In this document: positions 35,469-42,781 of the stretch, piece after piece | Layout of the letters: every line of letters starts with the position of its first letter | Numbering within the stretch: the stretch's first letter is position 1 | DNA from: JBFWRK01 sp050248955 | Lineage (GTDB): Bacteria; Actinomycetota; Acidimicrobiia; Acidimicrobiales; Ilumatobacteraceae | Length of the DNA stretch: 64,000 bases | Direction: 5' to 3' | NCBI GenBank assembly: GCA_050248955.1 | Contig: JBFWRK010000005.1 | Span: forward strand, 124,001-188,000 | Made by a program: the position numbers and the translations under genes | The notes under the pieces: generated by a model | Database searches by the model: none | Seen by the model: only the letters and a program-made list of their open reading frames with translations | What the model was told of the DNA's origin: nothing

Positions 35469-36056
35469 ATGCAGAGCGGGGGGCTTACGGTCTGGCAGAC
35501 GATTCTGGTCGCTTCGATCCCGGCAGCAATAGCGCTGCTTGGTGTGATCGCGACAGTGGTGATCGGCCAGTGGCGATCGGCCAAGGCGTGGAAGGAAGAA
35601 CGGGACGAGCGGCAGAAGGATCGCCAGCACCAGGCGAAGCTCGATCAGCACCGCTTCTACCGCGCCGAGCGGATCGCCGCATACCGGCGACTGGTGGGAT
35701 CCGGTGGGGACATGCTGATCGTGTCGGCGCTGCGGATTATGCCGGGGGCGGCGGGGGTGGCGCCGTCGAACGCGGAGGCGAACGCGGCTTGGACAGCAGC
35801 ACTGGCCGAGGTTCAGCTCGTCGGGGCCTGGCCGGTGGTCGAGATGGCGCAGACGATGGAGGCGAAACGCAAGGACCGCCTCGTGGTCGAGGCGACCGAG
35901 CTGTGGAACCTGAAGACGCGCGCCGCCCGCGTCACACCGCCGGAGCCGGATCGCGTCGCCGTGCATGAGCGGCTGTTCGGAGAGAACGCCACGCAACTGG
36001 CGGCACTCGTCGCCGCATGTCGGGCCGACATCGAGGCGCTCGCGGGGCTCGCGTGA
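35469..36056 (+). CDS. Membrane-anchored coiled-coil protein of unknown function
   Basis: A 195-residue protein with one N-terminal membrane helix (ILVASIPAAIALLGVIATVV) and a long charged, probably coiled-coil segment (WKEERDERQKDRQHQAKLDQ) that turns into helices RFYRAERIAAYRRL. The C-terminus LVAACRADIEALAGLA repeats that of the frameshifted gene upstream. No enzymatic motif is visible. Similar short membrane-plus-coiled-coil proteins are common in actinobacterial islands; no function can be named. The ATG lies 5 nt after the previous stop. Confidence 0.55.
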   Translation: MQSGGLTVWQTILVASIPAAIALLGVIATVVIGQWRSAKAWKEERDERQKDRQHQAKLDQHRFYRAERIAAYRRLVGSGGDMLIVSALRIMPGAAGVAPSNAEANAAWTAALAEVQLVGAWPVVEMAQTMEAKRKDRLVVEATELWNLKTRAARVTPPEPDRVAVHERLFGENATQLAALVAACRADIEALAGLA

Positions 36057-36183
36057 AGCACCGGCAAGCAGCAGCACGCCGACCTTGTTGACCTCTGCTC
36101 GGGTGGCGAAGATGGACTCCAATGCGGTGGGGGTGGTGATCCGCCACGTGCGCCACGCAGGGCTGAGCGGGGGAGCTGGCCGG

Positions 36184-36867
36184 TCACGAGCGCCCCTCCA
36201 TCGCCGCCATGAACGCCGAACCGTCAGCCGTGAACGGACCCCCGAAACCTTCCGTGCCATAGCGAGCTACGGCCTCGTCGGAGAGAGCCCGAGCGATGCC
36301 CTCCCGTCGACGCGTCGAGGCGACGTGGACGTTGGTGATCACCTTGTCTTGCACGCGCACGAACCCGACCAGATTTCCGTGCATCCAGCACACCTCTCCG
36401 GCACCGTAGAAGCTCGTCGGCTCGAACCATCCGAGCCAGGTGCCGCCGGACGGCGTGAAGTCCCAGCGGCACTCTCGGCCGTGGGCGCGGGCCAGCGCCG
36501 CCCAGCCGACACGATCCCGATCCCCCTCCCCGTCGAACTCCTCCGGATGCGAGTCCTCGGTGGCCTCGATGATCACGGGCTGCATCACCTCATCGGCAGG
36601 ACCATTCGGAACCGGGTGAGGGAGGTGACGGGTGAGACGCGCACCGATCTGCGCGGTGAGGCCGCGGCGCAAGGCCTCGATCAGCGCCTCGATCGAGGAC
36701 TCGGCGTGGTCGGGGAACTCGCTCCACTGCTCGTCATCGTCCAAGCCGAGATCCTTGATTCGGGACGGGACCCGGTCTCGTGGGTCCGTGTACGCGCCCT
36801 CGTCCTCCGCGAGCACGGCGGCGAGGCGACGCAACGTCGACGCAGCGGGAGCGATCGGGCGGGTCAC
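36184..36867 (-). CDS. GNAT-like acetyltransferase domain protein
   Basis: A 227-residue protein. The C-terminal ~90 residues resemble a GNAT core: GFVRVQDKVITNVHV then STRRREGIARALSDEAVARY, where RRREGIA fits the acetyl-CoA pyrophosphate-binding R/Q-x-x-G-x-G/A motif. The N-terminal half is acidic and unassigned. Substrate unknown. The GTG start overlaps the stop of the small upstream gene by 4 nt, so the two form a coupled pair. The match is moderate and could be a degenerate GNAT. Confidence 0.5.
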   Translation of the reverse strand: MTRPIAPAASTLRRLAAVLAEDEGAYTDPRDRVPSRIKDLGLDDDEQWSEFPDHAESSIEALIEALRRGLTAQIGARLTRHLPHPVPNGPADEVMQPVIIEATEDSHPEEFDGEGDRDRVGWAALARAHGRECRWDFTPSGGTWLGWFEPTSFYGAGEVCWMHGNLVGFVRVQDKVITNVHVASTRRREGIARALSDEAVARYGTEGFGGPFTADGSAFMAAMEGRS

Positions 36868-37154
36868 GAGCGCGTGGTCCTGACAGCGAGGACGGAGGTC
36901 AGCGGGCCGTACATCCAGCCACGGCCGGTGTTCATGGCGAACCCGGTGGCGCAGATACCGGACTGCCCGCCGCCGTGCACGAGGATCGGGTCGCGGTCGG
37001 GGTTCGACTTCTCCGTCTGCGCGACGGTGACGCCCGACTTGCCCGACCAGACGAACTCATAGCTGTCCAGCGAGAAGCTGGCATCGTGGACGTCGTGCCA
37101 GCCGTCCGCGAGGAGGACGGCAGAGACGGTGTCGACGTCGATGGCAAGGCTCAT
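36864..37154 (-). CDS. Small protein of unknown function, coupled to the GNAT-like gene
   Basis: A 96-residue soluble protein (starts MSLAIDVDTVSAVLLADGWH) with alternating strands suggesting a small beta-rich fold. It has no known motif. The ATG at 37154 has a GAGGGAG site about 9 nt upstream, and its stop overlaps the GTG of the GNAT-like gene, so the two products are probably made together. The pair resembles a toxin-antitoxin arrangement only in size and coupling; there is no sequence support for that. Confidence 0.5.
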   Translation of the reverse strand: MSLAIDVDTVSAVLLADGWHDVHDASFSLDSYEFVWSGKSGVTVAQTEKSNPDRDPILVHGGGQSGICATGFAMNTGRGWMYGPLTSVLAVRTTRS

Positions 37155-37297
37155 GGGTGCGACTCCCTCTGGGTTAGAGGTAGATGATTGCCGACCGCAG
37201 GCGGGTCTCGCTGGCATGGTGCGGGACCCAGGCATCCGAGCCTCCGGGCGGCCACCGGAGATGGTCCATACCCGAGTCGGGTCGGGTGCCTTGCTTC

Positions 37298-37303
37298 TAC
37301 GCT
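37298..37303 (+). promoter_or_regulatory. -10 box (TACGCT) of the nuclease-like gene
   Basis: A TANNNT hexamer lies exactly 7 nt before the GTG at 37311. It decides the start and predicts a leaderless transcript. Confidence 0.5.
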
Positions 37304-37310
37304 GGCGACG

Positions 37311-38195
37311 GTGCCGCAGCGGACGAACCTTCAACAAGCGGTGATCTACTACGTCAAGCGTCATTACGCGCCGCCCGACGTCGAGGTCACCGAGTCGAAG
37401 ATGCTCCGTGACAGCGAGTCGAACGAGGACCGCGAAGTCGATGTCGTGATGGAGGGGATGGTCGGCGACGAGCGGCTCACCATCTCGATCGAGGTCAAAG
37501 CGGATCGCCGCCGCGCCGGAACTCCTTGGATCGACTCGATGATCGGCAAACACCAGCGAATGCCGACGAGCAAGCTCGTGCTCGTCAGTTGGTCGGGTTT
37601 CTCCCGTCCGGCGCAAGTCAAGATGGAGCGCCAAGGCGGGCGAGTCGTTGGGCTGACGCCAGAGGCGGTCACTGGCCTCACCGTGCCGCCGCTGTTCTAC
37701 GAAGAGTTGGGTAAGACGCCGGAGAAGGCGGTCGTACTCGTGAGCGACGACGCGGGAACCAGAGCCATTCCGGTGGACGCGCCGATCCTGCTCAACATCT
37801 ACGCAGCCCCGTCGCACGACGCATACCTGTGCACCCTGCGCGACATGGTGGTCCGGATACTCAATGAGCGCGGCGGTGGGGAGGAACTGTCGCGCCAGGC
37901 CCATGAGCACCCGGAGCGCGATGATCTCACTCACTTCTCGATCGAGATGACCGAGCTCGACCACCTCGGCCTGTACGTCCACAACACGGCATCCGACGCT
38001 TTTCGGACGCTCTGCGGGTTCCGCGTCACCGGGCCAATCACACTGCGGCGCGAGCAGATCGACTTCAGGGTGATGAGGCTCGGTGAATCGGTCTTCGCCA
38101 TGAGCGAGCTGCAGATGGCGGGCAAGGACGCGGTTTGGGTGCTCACGCCGAACGAGGACAAGAAGTCCGCAACGGTCTCGTGGCGGCTCATCTAG
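37311..38195 (+). CDS. PD-(D/E)xK nuclease-like protein of unknown specificity
   Basis: A 294-residue protein. Residues ~10-100 match a restriction-endonuclease fold: an N-terminal helix (LQQAVIYYVKRHY), then REVDVVMEG with the metal-binding Asp, and ISIEVKADRRR giving the E-x-K pair, followed by KLVLVSWSGFS. The C-terminal ~190 residues are unassigned, mixed alpha/beta and have no methylase or helicase motif. No methyltransferase is encoded nearby, so this is not a classical type II system; Mrr-like or standalone defence nucleases are alternatives. The GTG is fixed by the -10 box. It is divergent from the GNAT-linked pair. Confidence 0.6.
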   Translation: MPQRTNLQQAVIYYVKRHYAPPDVEVTESKMLRDSESNEDREVDVVMEGMVGDERLTISIEVKADRRRAGTPWIDSMIGKHQRMPTSKLVLVSWSGFSRPAQVKMERQGGRVVGLTPEAVTGLTVPPLFYEELGKTPEKAVVLVSDDAGTRAIPVDAPILLNIYAAPSHDAYLCTLRDMVVRILNERGGGEELSRQAHEHPERDDLTHFSIEMTELDHLGLYVHNTASDAFRTLCGFRVTGPITLRREQIDFRVMRLGESVFAMSELQMAGKDAVWVLTPNEDKKSATVSWRLI

Positions 38196-38298
38196 CGGCC
38201 GCTCACGGACCACGACCCCTCGTCGGCCGTCCGTCAGCCAGGCGGCGAATCTCCGCCTCCGTCATGGCGAGCCGCTCGTACCGTGATCCCGACCAAGT

Positions 38299-38806
38299 TC
38301 AGTGGGACTCGATGAATGCGTCGATGATCGCGTTGAACTCCATGCCTTCGGTCACGAAGGTGAGCTCCTCCTCGTCGGTCATAGTCCCCGTGAAGGCCAA
38401 CAGGCGCAACCGCGAGGCGTCGAACGAGCGCATGGCGATGAACAGGCCGATCGAGTCGTCGGCGTTGACCTTCTCGGTGGCGAGCCCATCGACCTCCAGT
38501 TGCGCCACGGCGTTGTCACACGACTCGTCGTCCGGATCGACCAACTCGGGGACCATAACGGCGCCGAGTAGGTCCTTGCACTGAACGAGCGCCAGGCGGG
38601 TCTCACGGCTCAACACCACCTTCGCCTCGGTCGTGGTCGGCGTCTCCGTGGTCGGCGCCTGCCGCCGTCGTCGGTGCCGCCGTCGTCGGTGCCGCCGTCG
38701 TCGCTGTCGGCGCCTCGGTCGACACGGTGGCTGTGCCACCATCGCCGCAGGCCGTCAGTGCAACCGCGCTAACCGCCAGCGCCGTGAGATACCGCAGTCT
38801 CTCCAG
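38299..38806 (-). pseudogene. Frameshifted Thr/Pro-rich lipoprotein lacking a clear start
   Basis: The N-terminal part (RLRYLTALAVSAVALTACG) is a lipoprotein signal with lipobox LTAC, followed by a Thr/Ala/Pro linker. The mature domain (VVLSRETRLALVQCKDLL to the stop) continues in another frame; one extra base near 38658, next to 15-nt repeats, explains the break. No ATG, GTG or TTG lies near the signal peptide, and the sequence before it belongs to the opposite-strand vapB. So the gene seems both frameshifted and 5'-truncated. A sequencing error could explain the frameshift but not the missing start. Confidence 0.6.
38661..38705. repeat. Three 15-nt tandem repeats in the lipoprotein linker
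   Basis: Two exact copies of gccgccgtcgtcggt and one with a single change encode the Thr/Ala/Pro linker on the minus strand. The frameshift lies directly beside this slippage-prone tract. Confidence 0.75.
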
Positions 38807-38950
38807 CAGTATCTGGTCACCGAGCTCACACGGCTGGCGTCGACGCCCACGATGAATGACGTGCTCGCACGCATCTCCCGTCGACACGGAGGTCGGGTCG
38901 GCCTCGACAGAGCCGTCGCGGATCTCGACGAGGAGCGCGGCACCCGTTGA
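38798..38950 (+). pseudogene. 5'-truncated vapB antitoxin
   Basis: The reading frame ends SLQQYLVTELTRLAS then RISRRHGGRVGLDRAVADL, the C-terminal two-thirds of a typical actinobacterial VapB that neutralises VapC. The usual ~25-residue ribbon-helix-helix DNA-binding start is missing; in its place is sequence of the opposite-strand lipoprotein gene. The only in-frame ATG (38851) would give a 32-residue peptide holding the toxin-binding tail. It overlaps the vapC start by 4 nt. Confidence 0.6.
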
Positions 38951-39345
38951 TCGTCATCGACGCGTCAGTGCTGGCCAACGTCGTCGGCGATGACGGGCCA
39001 GCCGGGCGCGCGGCACGCGATCGGATCGCCGCCACAACGCGATGGTCTGCGCCGGATCTCGTCGACGTGGAGACTGTCTCCGTCCTTCGGAGGCGCTGGC
39101 GCGCTGGTGACCTCACCGCTCGACGGTTCCGATCTGCCGTCGTCGACCTTCTCTCGCTCCCGATCGTCCGCTTCCCGACAGGCCCGCTGATGGTCCGGGC
39201 CTACGAACTCCGATCGAACCTGACTCCGTACGACGCCACCTACGTTGCGCTCGCCGAGGGCCTTTCCTGTGCGCTCGTCTCGGCCGACGCCCGACTGGCG
39301 CGTGCATCCGGCATTCACTGCCGCGTCGACGTCCTCGTGTTCTGA
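38947..39345 (+). CDS. vapC: VapC-family PIN-domain RNase toxin
   Basis: A 132-residue PIN-domain ribonuclease. Acidic metal-binding residues are in place: IDASVLANVV (Asp5), the mid-protein Glu in VDVETVSVLR, and LTPYDATYVALAE plus VSADARLAR near the C-terminus. VapC toxins usually cleave tRNA or rRNA. The TTG start overlaps the end of the vapB remnant, as in intact vapBC operons. Because vapB has lost its DNA-binding half, autoregulation should be lost, though the remaining tail might still bind the toxin. Confidence 0.85.
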   Translation: MIVIDASVLANVVGDDGPAGRAARDRIAATTRWSAPDLVDVETVSVLRRRWRAGDLTARRFRSAVVDLLSLPIVRFPTGPLMVRAYELRSNLTPYDATYVALAEGLSCALVSADARLARASGIHCRVDVLVF

Positions 39346-39517
39346 CCGCTCAACGTGACCGCCAGATCTGCCGCTGTCGCGCGCCTCACTGGTCGTCAAA
39401 CCCCGCGCATGTCGGCGAGCAGATCAAAGCTCGCCGAAGCGCCGGGCCGTCTGGCGCCTCCAACCGCGGTGGCCTCACCGCTCCGCCGCCGCGTCGGTTG
39501 CAGACGCTCCGCTCGGC

Positions 39518-39534
39518 GGTATACCCTCGGTATA
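39518..39534 (+). promoter_or_regulatory. Promoter/operator of the MazEF-like pair
   Basis: A perfect 8-bp palindrome GGTATACC (39518-39525) is followed by a second GGTATA 11 nt downstream, reaching into the ATG at 39534. TATACC also fits a -10 box 8 nt before the start. Antitoxin autorepression at this site is likely but inferred. Confidence 0.45.
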
Positions 39535-39767
39535 TGAAGTCGACGACCGTGAAGCTGAGCGTAGAGACGCGGGACCGGATACGAGCGCTCGGTGGCGACA
39601 CGTATGAAGACACGATCGTCGAGGCCCTCGATGTGCTCGAAGCTGCTCGATTCTGGGCGCAGGCCGACGCCGCTGCTGCCTGGCGGCACTCGCTCTCGGA
39701 CGACGATCGCGCGCGCTTGGTCGCTCGCGACGCCGACGTCGATGCAGCGTTCGACGGCATTGAATGA
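39534..39767 (+). CDS. Antitoxin of a MazEF-like pair
   Basis: A 77-residue protein beginning MKSTTVKLSVETRDRIRALG, a ribbon-helix-helix type DNA-binding start, then an acidic, flexible C-terminal half (SDDDRARLVARDADVDAAFD) suited to wrapping a toxin. Its stop overlaps the toxin ATG by 4 nt. It probably represses its own promoter through the GGTATA repeats just upstream. Confidence 0.75.
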   Translation: MKSTTVKLSVETRDRIRALGGDTYEDTIVEALDVLEAARFWAQADAAAAWRHSLSDDDRARLVARDADVDAAFDGIE

Positions 39768-40057
39768 TCAACGCCGGCGACATTCATCTCGCTGATCTGA
39801 ATGAGGAGCGTCGACGCCGCGTGCTGGTGATCTCGAACGCTCGCTTCCAGCGCGTGTCAGGCCGTGTGCTGGTGGCGCCAGAGATCATCGGCGAGCCCGA
39901 CGAGGTTCCGTTTCCGTGGCGAGTCGAGGTAGACGACGCGGTGTACGCCGTCGATCTGGTGCGCAGTCTCCCTACCGAACGCCTCCTCGACCGTACCGAT
40001 CGGGCCCCCTCCGCCGCGATGGCCGTCGTTCGCCGCGCACTGCTCAACATCACCTGA
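39764..40057 (+). CDS. MazF/PemK-like endoribonuclease toxin
   Basis: A 97-residue protein with the MazF/PemK fold start GDIHLADLNEERRRRVLVIS and strand GRVLVAPEI, then VYAVDLVRSLPTERL. The canonical GDIxxA/VDLxP pattern is recognisable, though the usual Pro in GDIWWxDLxP is replaced (DLNEE). MazF toxins are mRNA interferases. It is translationally coupled to the antitoxin and is the last island gene before the DMT transporter. Confidence 0.75.
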   Translation: MINAGDIHLADLNEERRRRVLVISNARFQRVSGRVLVAPEIIGEPDEVPFPWRVEVDDAVYAVDLVRSLPTERLLDRTDRAPSAAMAVVRRALLNIT

Positions 40058-40165
40058 CCGAGGGTTGGTAACGCGCTGATCCGAGCAGACCCCGACCGTC
40101 TGGTCACGGGACGAACGCCGGTGGTCATCGACGAATGGCAACGGTGGGTGACGTTCGACTCGTCG

Positions 40166-41191
40166 CTACGTCTCGGAATGCTCGTGACGATGGTGCAGAT
40201 CCGGCACGTGCGGATGTGCATGCACGAGCGCCACGTGCCGGTGGGGGTGCTGGTGGCGGATCTCCGTCTCGAGCGTGTGCTCGTGGTCGTGATGACCGTC
40301 GGCGTGGTCGTGTTGGTGATCGTGCTCGACAGGATCGTGCCGGTGCCGATGCTCGTGGTCGCTCCCCAGCACGAAGCTCACCCCGGCGCCGGCGATGATC
40401 AACGAGACCACCTGACGAGCGGTCACCGGATCGGCGAACAGCGTCCACGCCACGATCGCGCCGACGAACGGCGCTGTCGCGAACACCAGCTGGCCGCGTG
40501 CGGCGCCCAGATCACGAGCGCCGGCCACCCACAACGTGATCGAGATCCCGTAGCCGAAGCCGCCGACCACGAGCGCGCCGAGCACCGACCACCCACCCGG
40601 CATGCCACCCGACGCGACACCGATGGCCAGGTTCGCGCCGCCCGCGATCACCCCCTTGACGAGGGTGATCTGAGCGGGGGCGAGCTCGTCCAAGGTCGCC
40701 GTCACGCAGTTGTCGACACCCCAGCACAGGCACGCACCCGCGATCAGCACTGCGCCCCAACGGAGATCGGCACTGCCCGACCAGCCCAGCACCACGCCCG
40801 CCAGCACCACCAGCAGCGTGCCGGTGGCGACACGAGGGCCGATGTGCTCCCGGAACACGAAGTACGCCAGCAGCGTGGTGAACACGAGCTCCAGGTTCAG
40901 GAGCAGCGACGCCGTCGCTGCCGGAGCATGGCCCAGACCAGCCGCCAACAACAGCGGACCGATCGCGCCGCCCAACACCACTGCTGTTGCGAGCTGCGGC
41001 GCGCTCCGGCGCACCGCCAGGCGAGTGGGACGTACCCGCCCCACGACCGGAAGCACCGCAAGCGCCGCGCCCAAGTACAACAGGCCAGCCAACGTGAAGG
41101 CGCCCATGTCCCGGGCCAAGCGCGACGCCGCTGGCGCCGACACCCCGAACAGCACCGCCGCCACCGAACAGCGGACGACTCCCAGTCGCAT
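40166..41191 (-). CDS. DMT-superfamily (EamA) transporter with histidine-rich tail
   Basis: A 341-residue protein with ten hydrophobic segments in two EamA repeats (SVAAVLFGVSAPAASRLARD at the start; ITLVKGVIAGGANLAIGV in the second). The C-terminal ~65 residues contain about 23 histidines mixed with Asp/Glu (for example HEHRHRHDPVEHDHQHDHAD). Such tails normally bind Zn, Ni or Co, so metal export or metal-gated transport is plausible, though EamA proteins usually move metabolites. The ATG at 41191 is chosen over TTG/GTG just upstream because of GGGGGTGG spacing. Confidence 0.8.
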   Translation of the reverse strand: MRLGVVRCSVAAVLFGVSAPAASRLARDMGAFTLAGLLYLGAALAVLPVVGRVRPTRLAVRRSAPQLATAVVLGGAIGPLLLAAGLGHAPAATASLLLNLELVFTTLLAYFVFREHIGPRVATGTLLVVLAGVVLGWSGSADLRWGAVLIAGACLCWGVDNCVTATLDELAPAQITLVKGVIAGGANLAIGVASGGMPGGWSVLGALVVGGFGYGISITLWVAGARDLGAARGQLVFATAPFVGAIVAWTLFADPVTARQVVSLIIAGAGVSFVLGSDHEHRHRHDPVEHDHQHDHADGHHDHEHTLETEIRHQHPHRHVALVHAHPHVPDLHHRHEHSET

Positions 41192-41372
41192 CACCAACCA
41201 CCCCCGACCGGCACATCACGGAGTCTGGCGGCTGGGTCGTCGACGGCGCCAACAGGGCCGGCAGAGTGTCCGGCAGTGGTCAGCAGACGCAACAGCAACA
41301 TGTGGGCGTTCGCGCCCCTCTGACCGAGGCATCCGATGATGCGGCAAGCCCCCGCGGCGGCGTCGTGCGACT

Positions 41373-41999
41373 TCAGGTCAGCGGGGCGGCGCCGAAGGCC
41401 GAGTTGAATCGGTCGCACCAGATCACCACGCTGGCGTACCGCGACACGTCGGTGCCGGCCGGGATCATGTAGTTGGAGCTCCCGACGTTGCCCTCCAACC
41501 GGCCGAGATTGACGAAGTCATCGTCGAATCGACCCTCGGGGCCGTCGGGCGGGTTTGTCGACAGATACACGAACAGGTCCGGGCCGTTCGTGGTGTCGAG
41601 GCTCTCGAGACGGATGAACTGCGCTCCGGCCGCATCCTGCAACAGCAAGACCGTGCCGCTGGTGTCGTGGTCGATCGAGATGAACTGCACATCGGTCGCG
41701 ACCGTGGTCGGTGCCGTTGTCGTCGGTGCGGTGGTCGCCGCGACGTCGGTCGTCGCAGGGGACGCCGTCGGGCCGGCCGACGCCGTGTTCGGCGCGGTCG
41801 ACGACGCGGAGGTCGGCGGCGTCGACGTTCGCTGCGGGTCCGTGGCCGCGGGTGTGGTGATCGGGACCGCGCCGGCTGGCACGGCCTCATCGACCTTGTC
41901 GTCGACCCACAGCTTCCACGGCTGGAACAGCGCGAGCACGACGGCTGCGGCCATCACGAGGATTGCCGCGGCGGCAGGGATCGGCCATCGCCTTGACAT
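41373..41999 (-). CDS. Membrane-anchored DM13-domain protein
   Basis: A 208-residue protein with one N-terminal membrane helix (AAAAILVMAAAVVLALF), a Thr/Ala/Pro spacer (~50-105), and a C-terminal DM13 domain: VLLLQDAAGAQFIRLESLDT, then DLFVYLS and YASVVIWCDRFNSAFGAA with the conserved Cys. DM13 domains are predicted to act in extracytoplasmic electron transfer. It is divergent from the TlpA/CcdA redox pair, consistent with a thiol-redox theme. The ATG is fixed by a -10 box 7 nt upstream. Confidence 0.8.
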   Translation of the reverse strand: MSRRWPIPAAAAILVMAAAVVLALFQPWKLWVDDKVDEAVPAGAVPITTPAATDPQRTSTPPTSASSTAPNTASAGPTASPATTDVAATTAPTTTAPTTVATDVQFISIDHDTSGTVLLLQDAAGAQFIRLESLDTTNGPDLFVYLSTNPPDGPEGRFDDDFVNLGRLEGNVGSSNYMIPAGTDVSRYASVVIWCDRFNSAFGAAPLT

Positions 42000-42006
42000 G
42001 CAATCG

Positions 42007-42012
42007 ACTCTA
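42007..42012 (-). promoter_or_regulatory. -10 box (TAGAGT) of the DM13 gene
   Basis: A TANNNT hexamer on the minus strand lies exactly 7 nt before the ATG at 41999. Confidence 0.5.
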
Positions 42013-42175
42013 AGGTCGACGTCGCCGCCCGCCCAGGGGACTCGGAGCGAGTTTCGAATTCGTTTCGGATCGCGTGAGCGGGCCGATACACGCGGCCGCC
42101 AACATGGCGGCGTGACCGGACCCTCCAACGCCGCGCCGCCGGAACCCGTGCCCATCGCTGGGGCGTGAAGGCGTC

Positions 42176-42781
42176 GTGAGCCCGACCGTCGCCCGCAGTG
42201 CGCTCGTTGCTCTCGCCGTGCTCTCGGGCGCCGCGGTCTGGGTGTCACGAGACTCGTCGAGCGAGGACATCGCCGAACCTCGCCGCATCGTGTCCGCGAC
42301 CGCGCTGCCGGTCGAAGCGTCGTCGGCCCCGGCGGTCGAGGCGGCGGGCTGGCTCAACACCGACCCATTGACCGACGCCGACCTTGCCGGCAAGGTCGTG
42401 CTCTACGACTTCTGGACGTTCGGCTGCATCAACTGCCGTCACACGATTCCGTTTGTGAAGTCGTGGCACGAGCGTTACGCAGCCGACGGGTTGATCGTGC
42501 TCAGCATCCACACCCCCGAGTTCGACTGGGAGGCCGATCCGGACGCGGTCGCCGAGTTCGTCGTGGCGGAGGGCATCACCTATCCCGTCGCGCTCGACCC
42601 GGACAAGACGATCTGGAGAGCGTTCGCGAACCACTACTGGCCGGCGTTCTACCTCCACGACGACGAAGGCCAGCGGCGGTACACGAAATTCGGTGAGGGC
42701 CGCTACGACGAGACCGAGGACGCCATCAGAGCGCTGCTCGATGTCGACCCGGACGCAACGCGCGCAGAGGCTCCCGCGTGA
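42176..42781 (+). CDS. TlpA-like extracytoplasmic thioredoxin-fold protein
   Basis: A 201-residue protein with an N-terminal signal or anchor (ARSALVALAVLSGAAVWV), then a thioredoxin fold with the redox motif FWTFGCINCRHTIPF (Cys-Ile-Asn-Cys). The later segment HYWPAFYLHDDEGQ has the cis-Pro position. It resembles the thioredoxin-like domain of DipZ-type proteins. It probably reduces or oxidises envelope thiols using electrons delivered by CcdA, encoded next with a 4-nt overlap. Confidence 0.85.
   Translation: MSPTVARSALVALAVLSGAAVWVSRDSSSEDIAEPRRIVSATALPVEASSAPAVEAAGWLNTDPLTDADLAGKVVLYDFWTFGCINCRHTIPFVKSWHERYAADGLIVLSIHTPEFDWEADPDAVAEFVVAEGITYPVALDPDKTIWRAFANHYWPAFYLHDDEGQRRYTKFGEGRYDETEDAIRALLDVDPDATRAEAPA

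Noticed and set aside
38661..38705. CRISPR array
   Set aside because: The repeats are 15 nt, directly adjacent, without spacers, and encode a Thr/Ala/Pro linker. No cas genes are present.
32820..40130. Duplicated tRNA-Arg 3' end marking the far side of an integrated element
   Set aside because: No copy of the tRNA-Arg T-arm and acceptor end was found near 40 kb; the T-arm at 33808 has a different stem sequence. No integrase gene is present.
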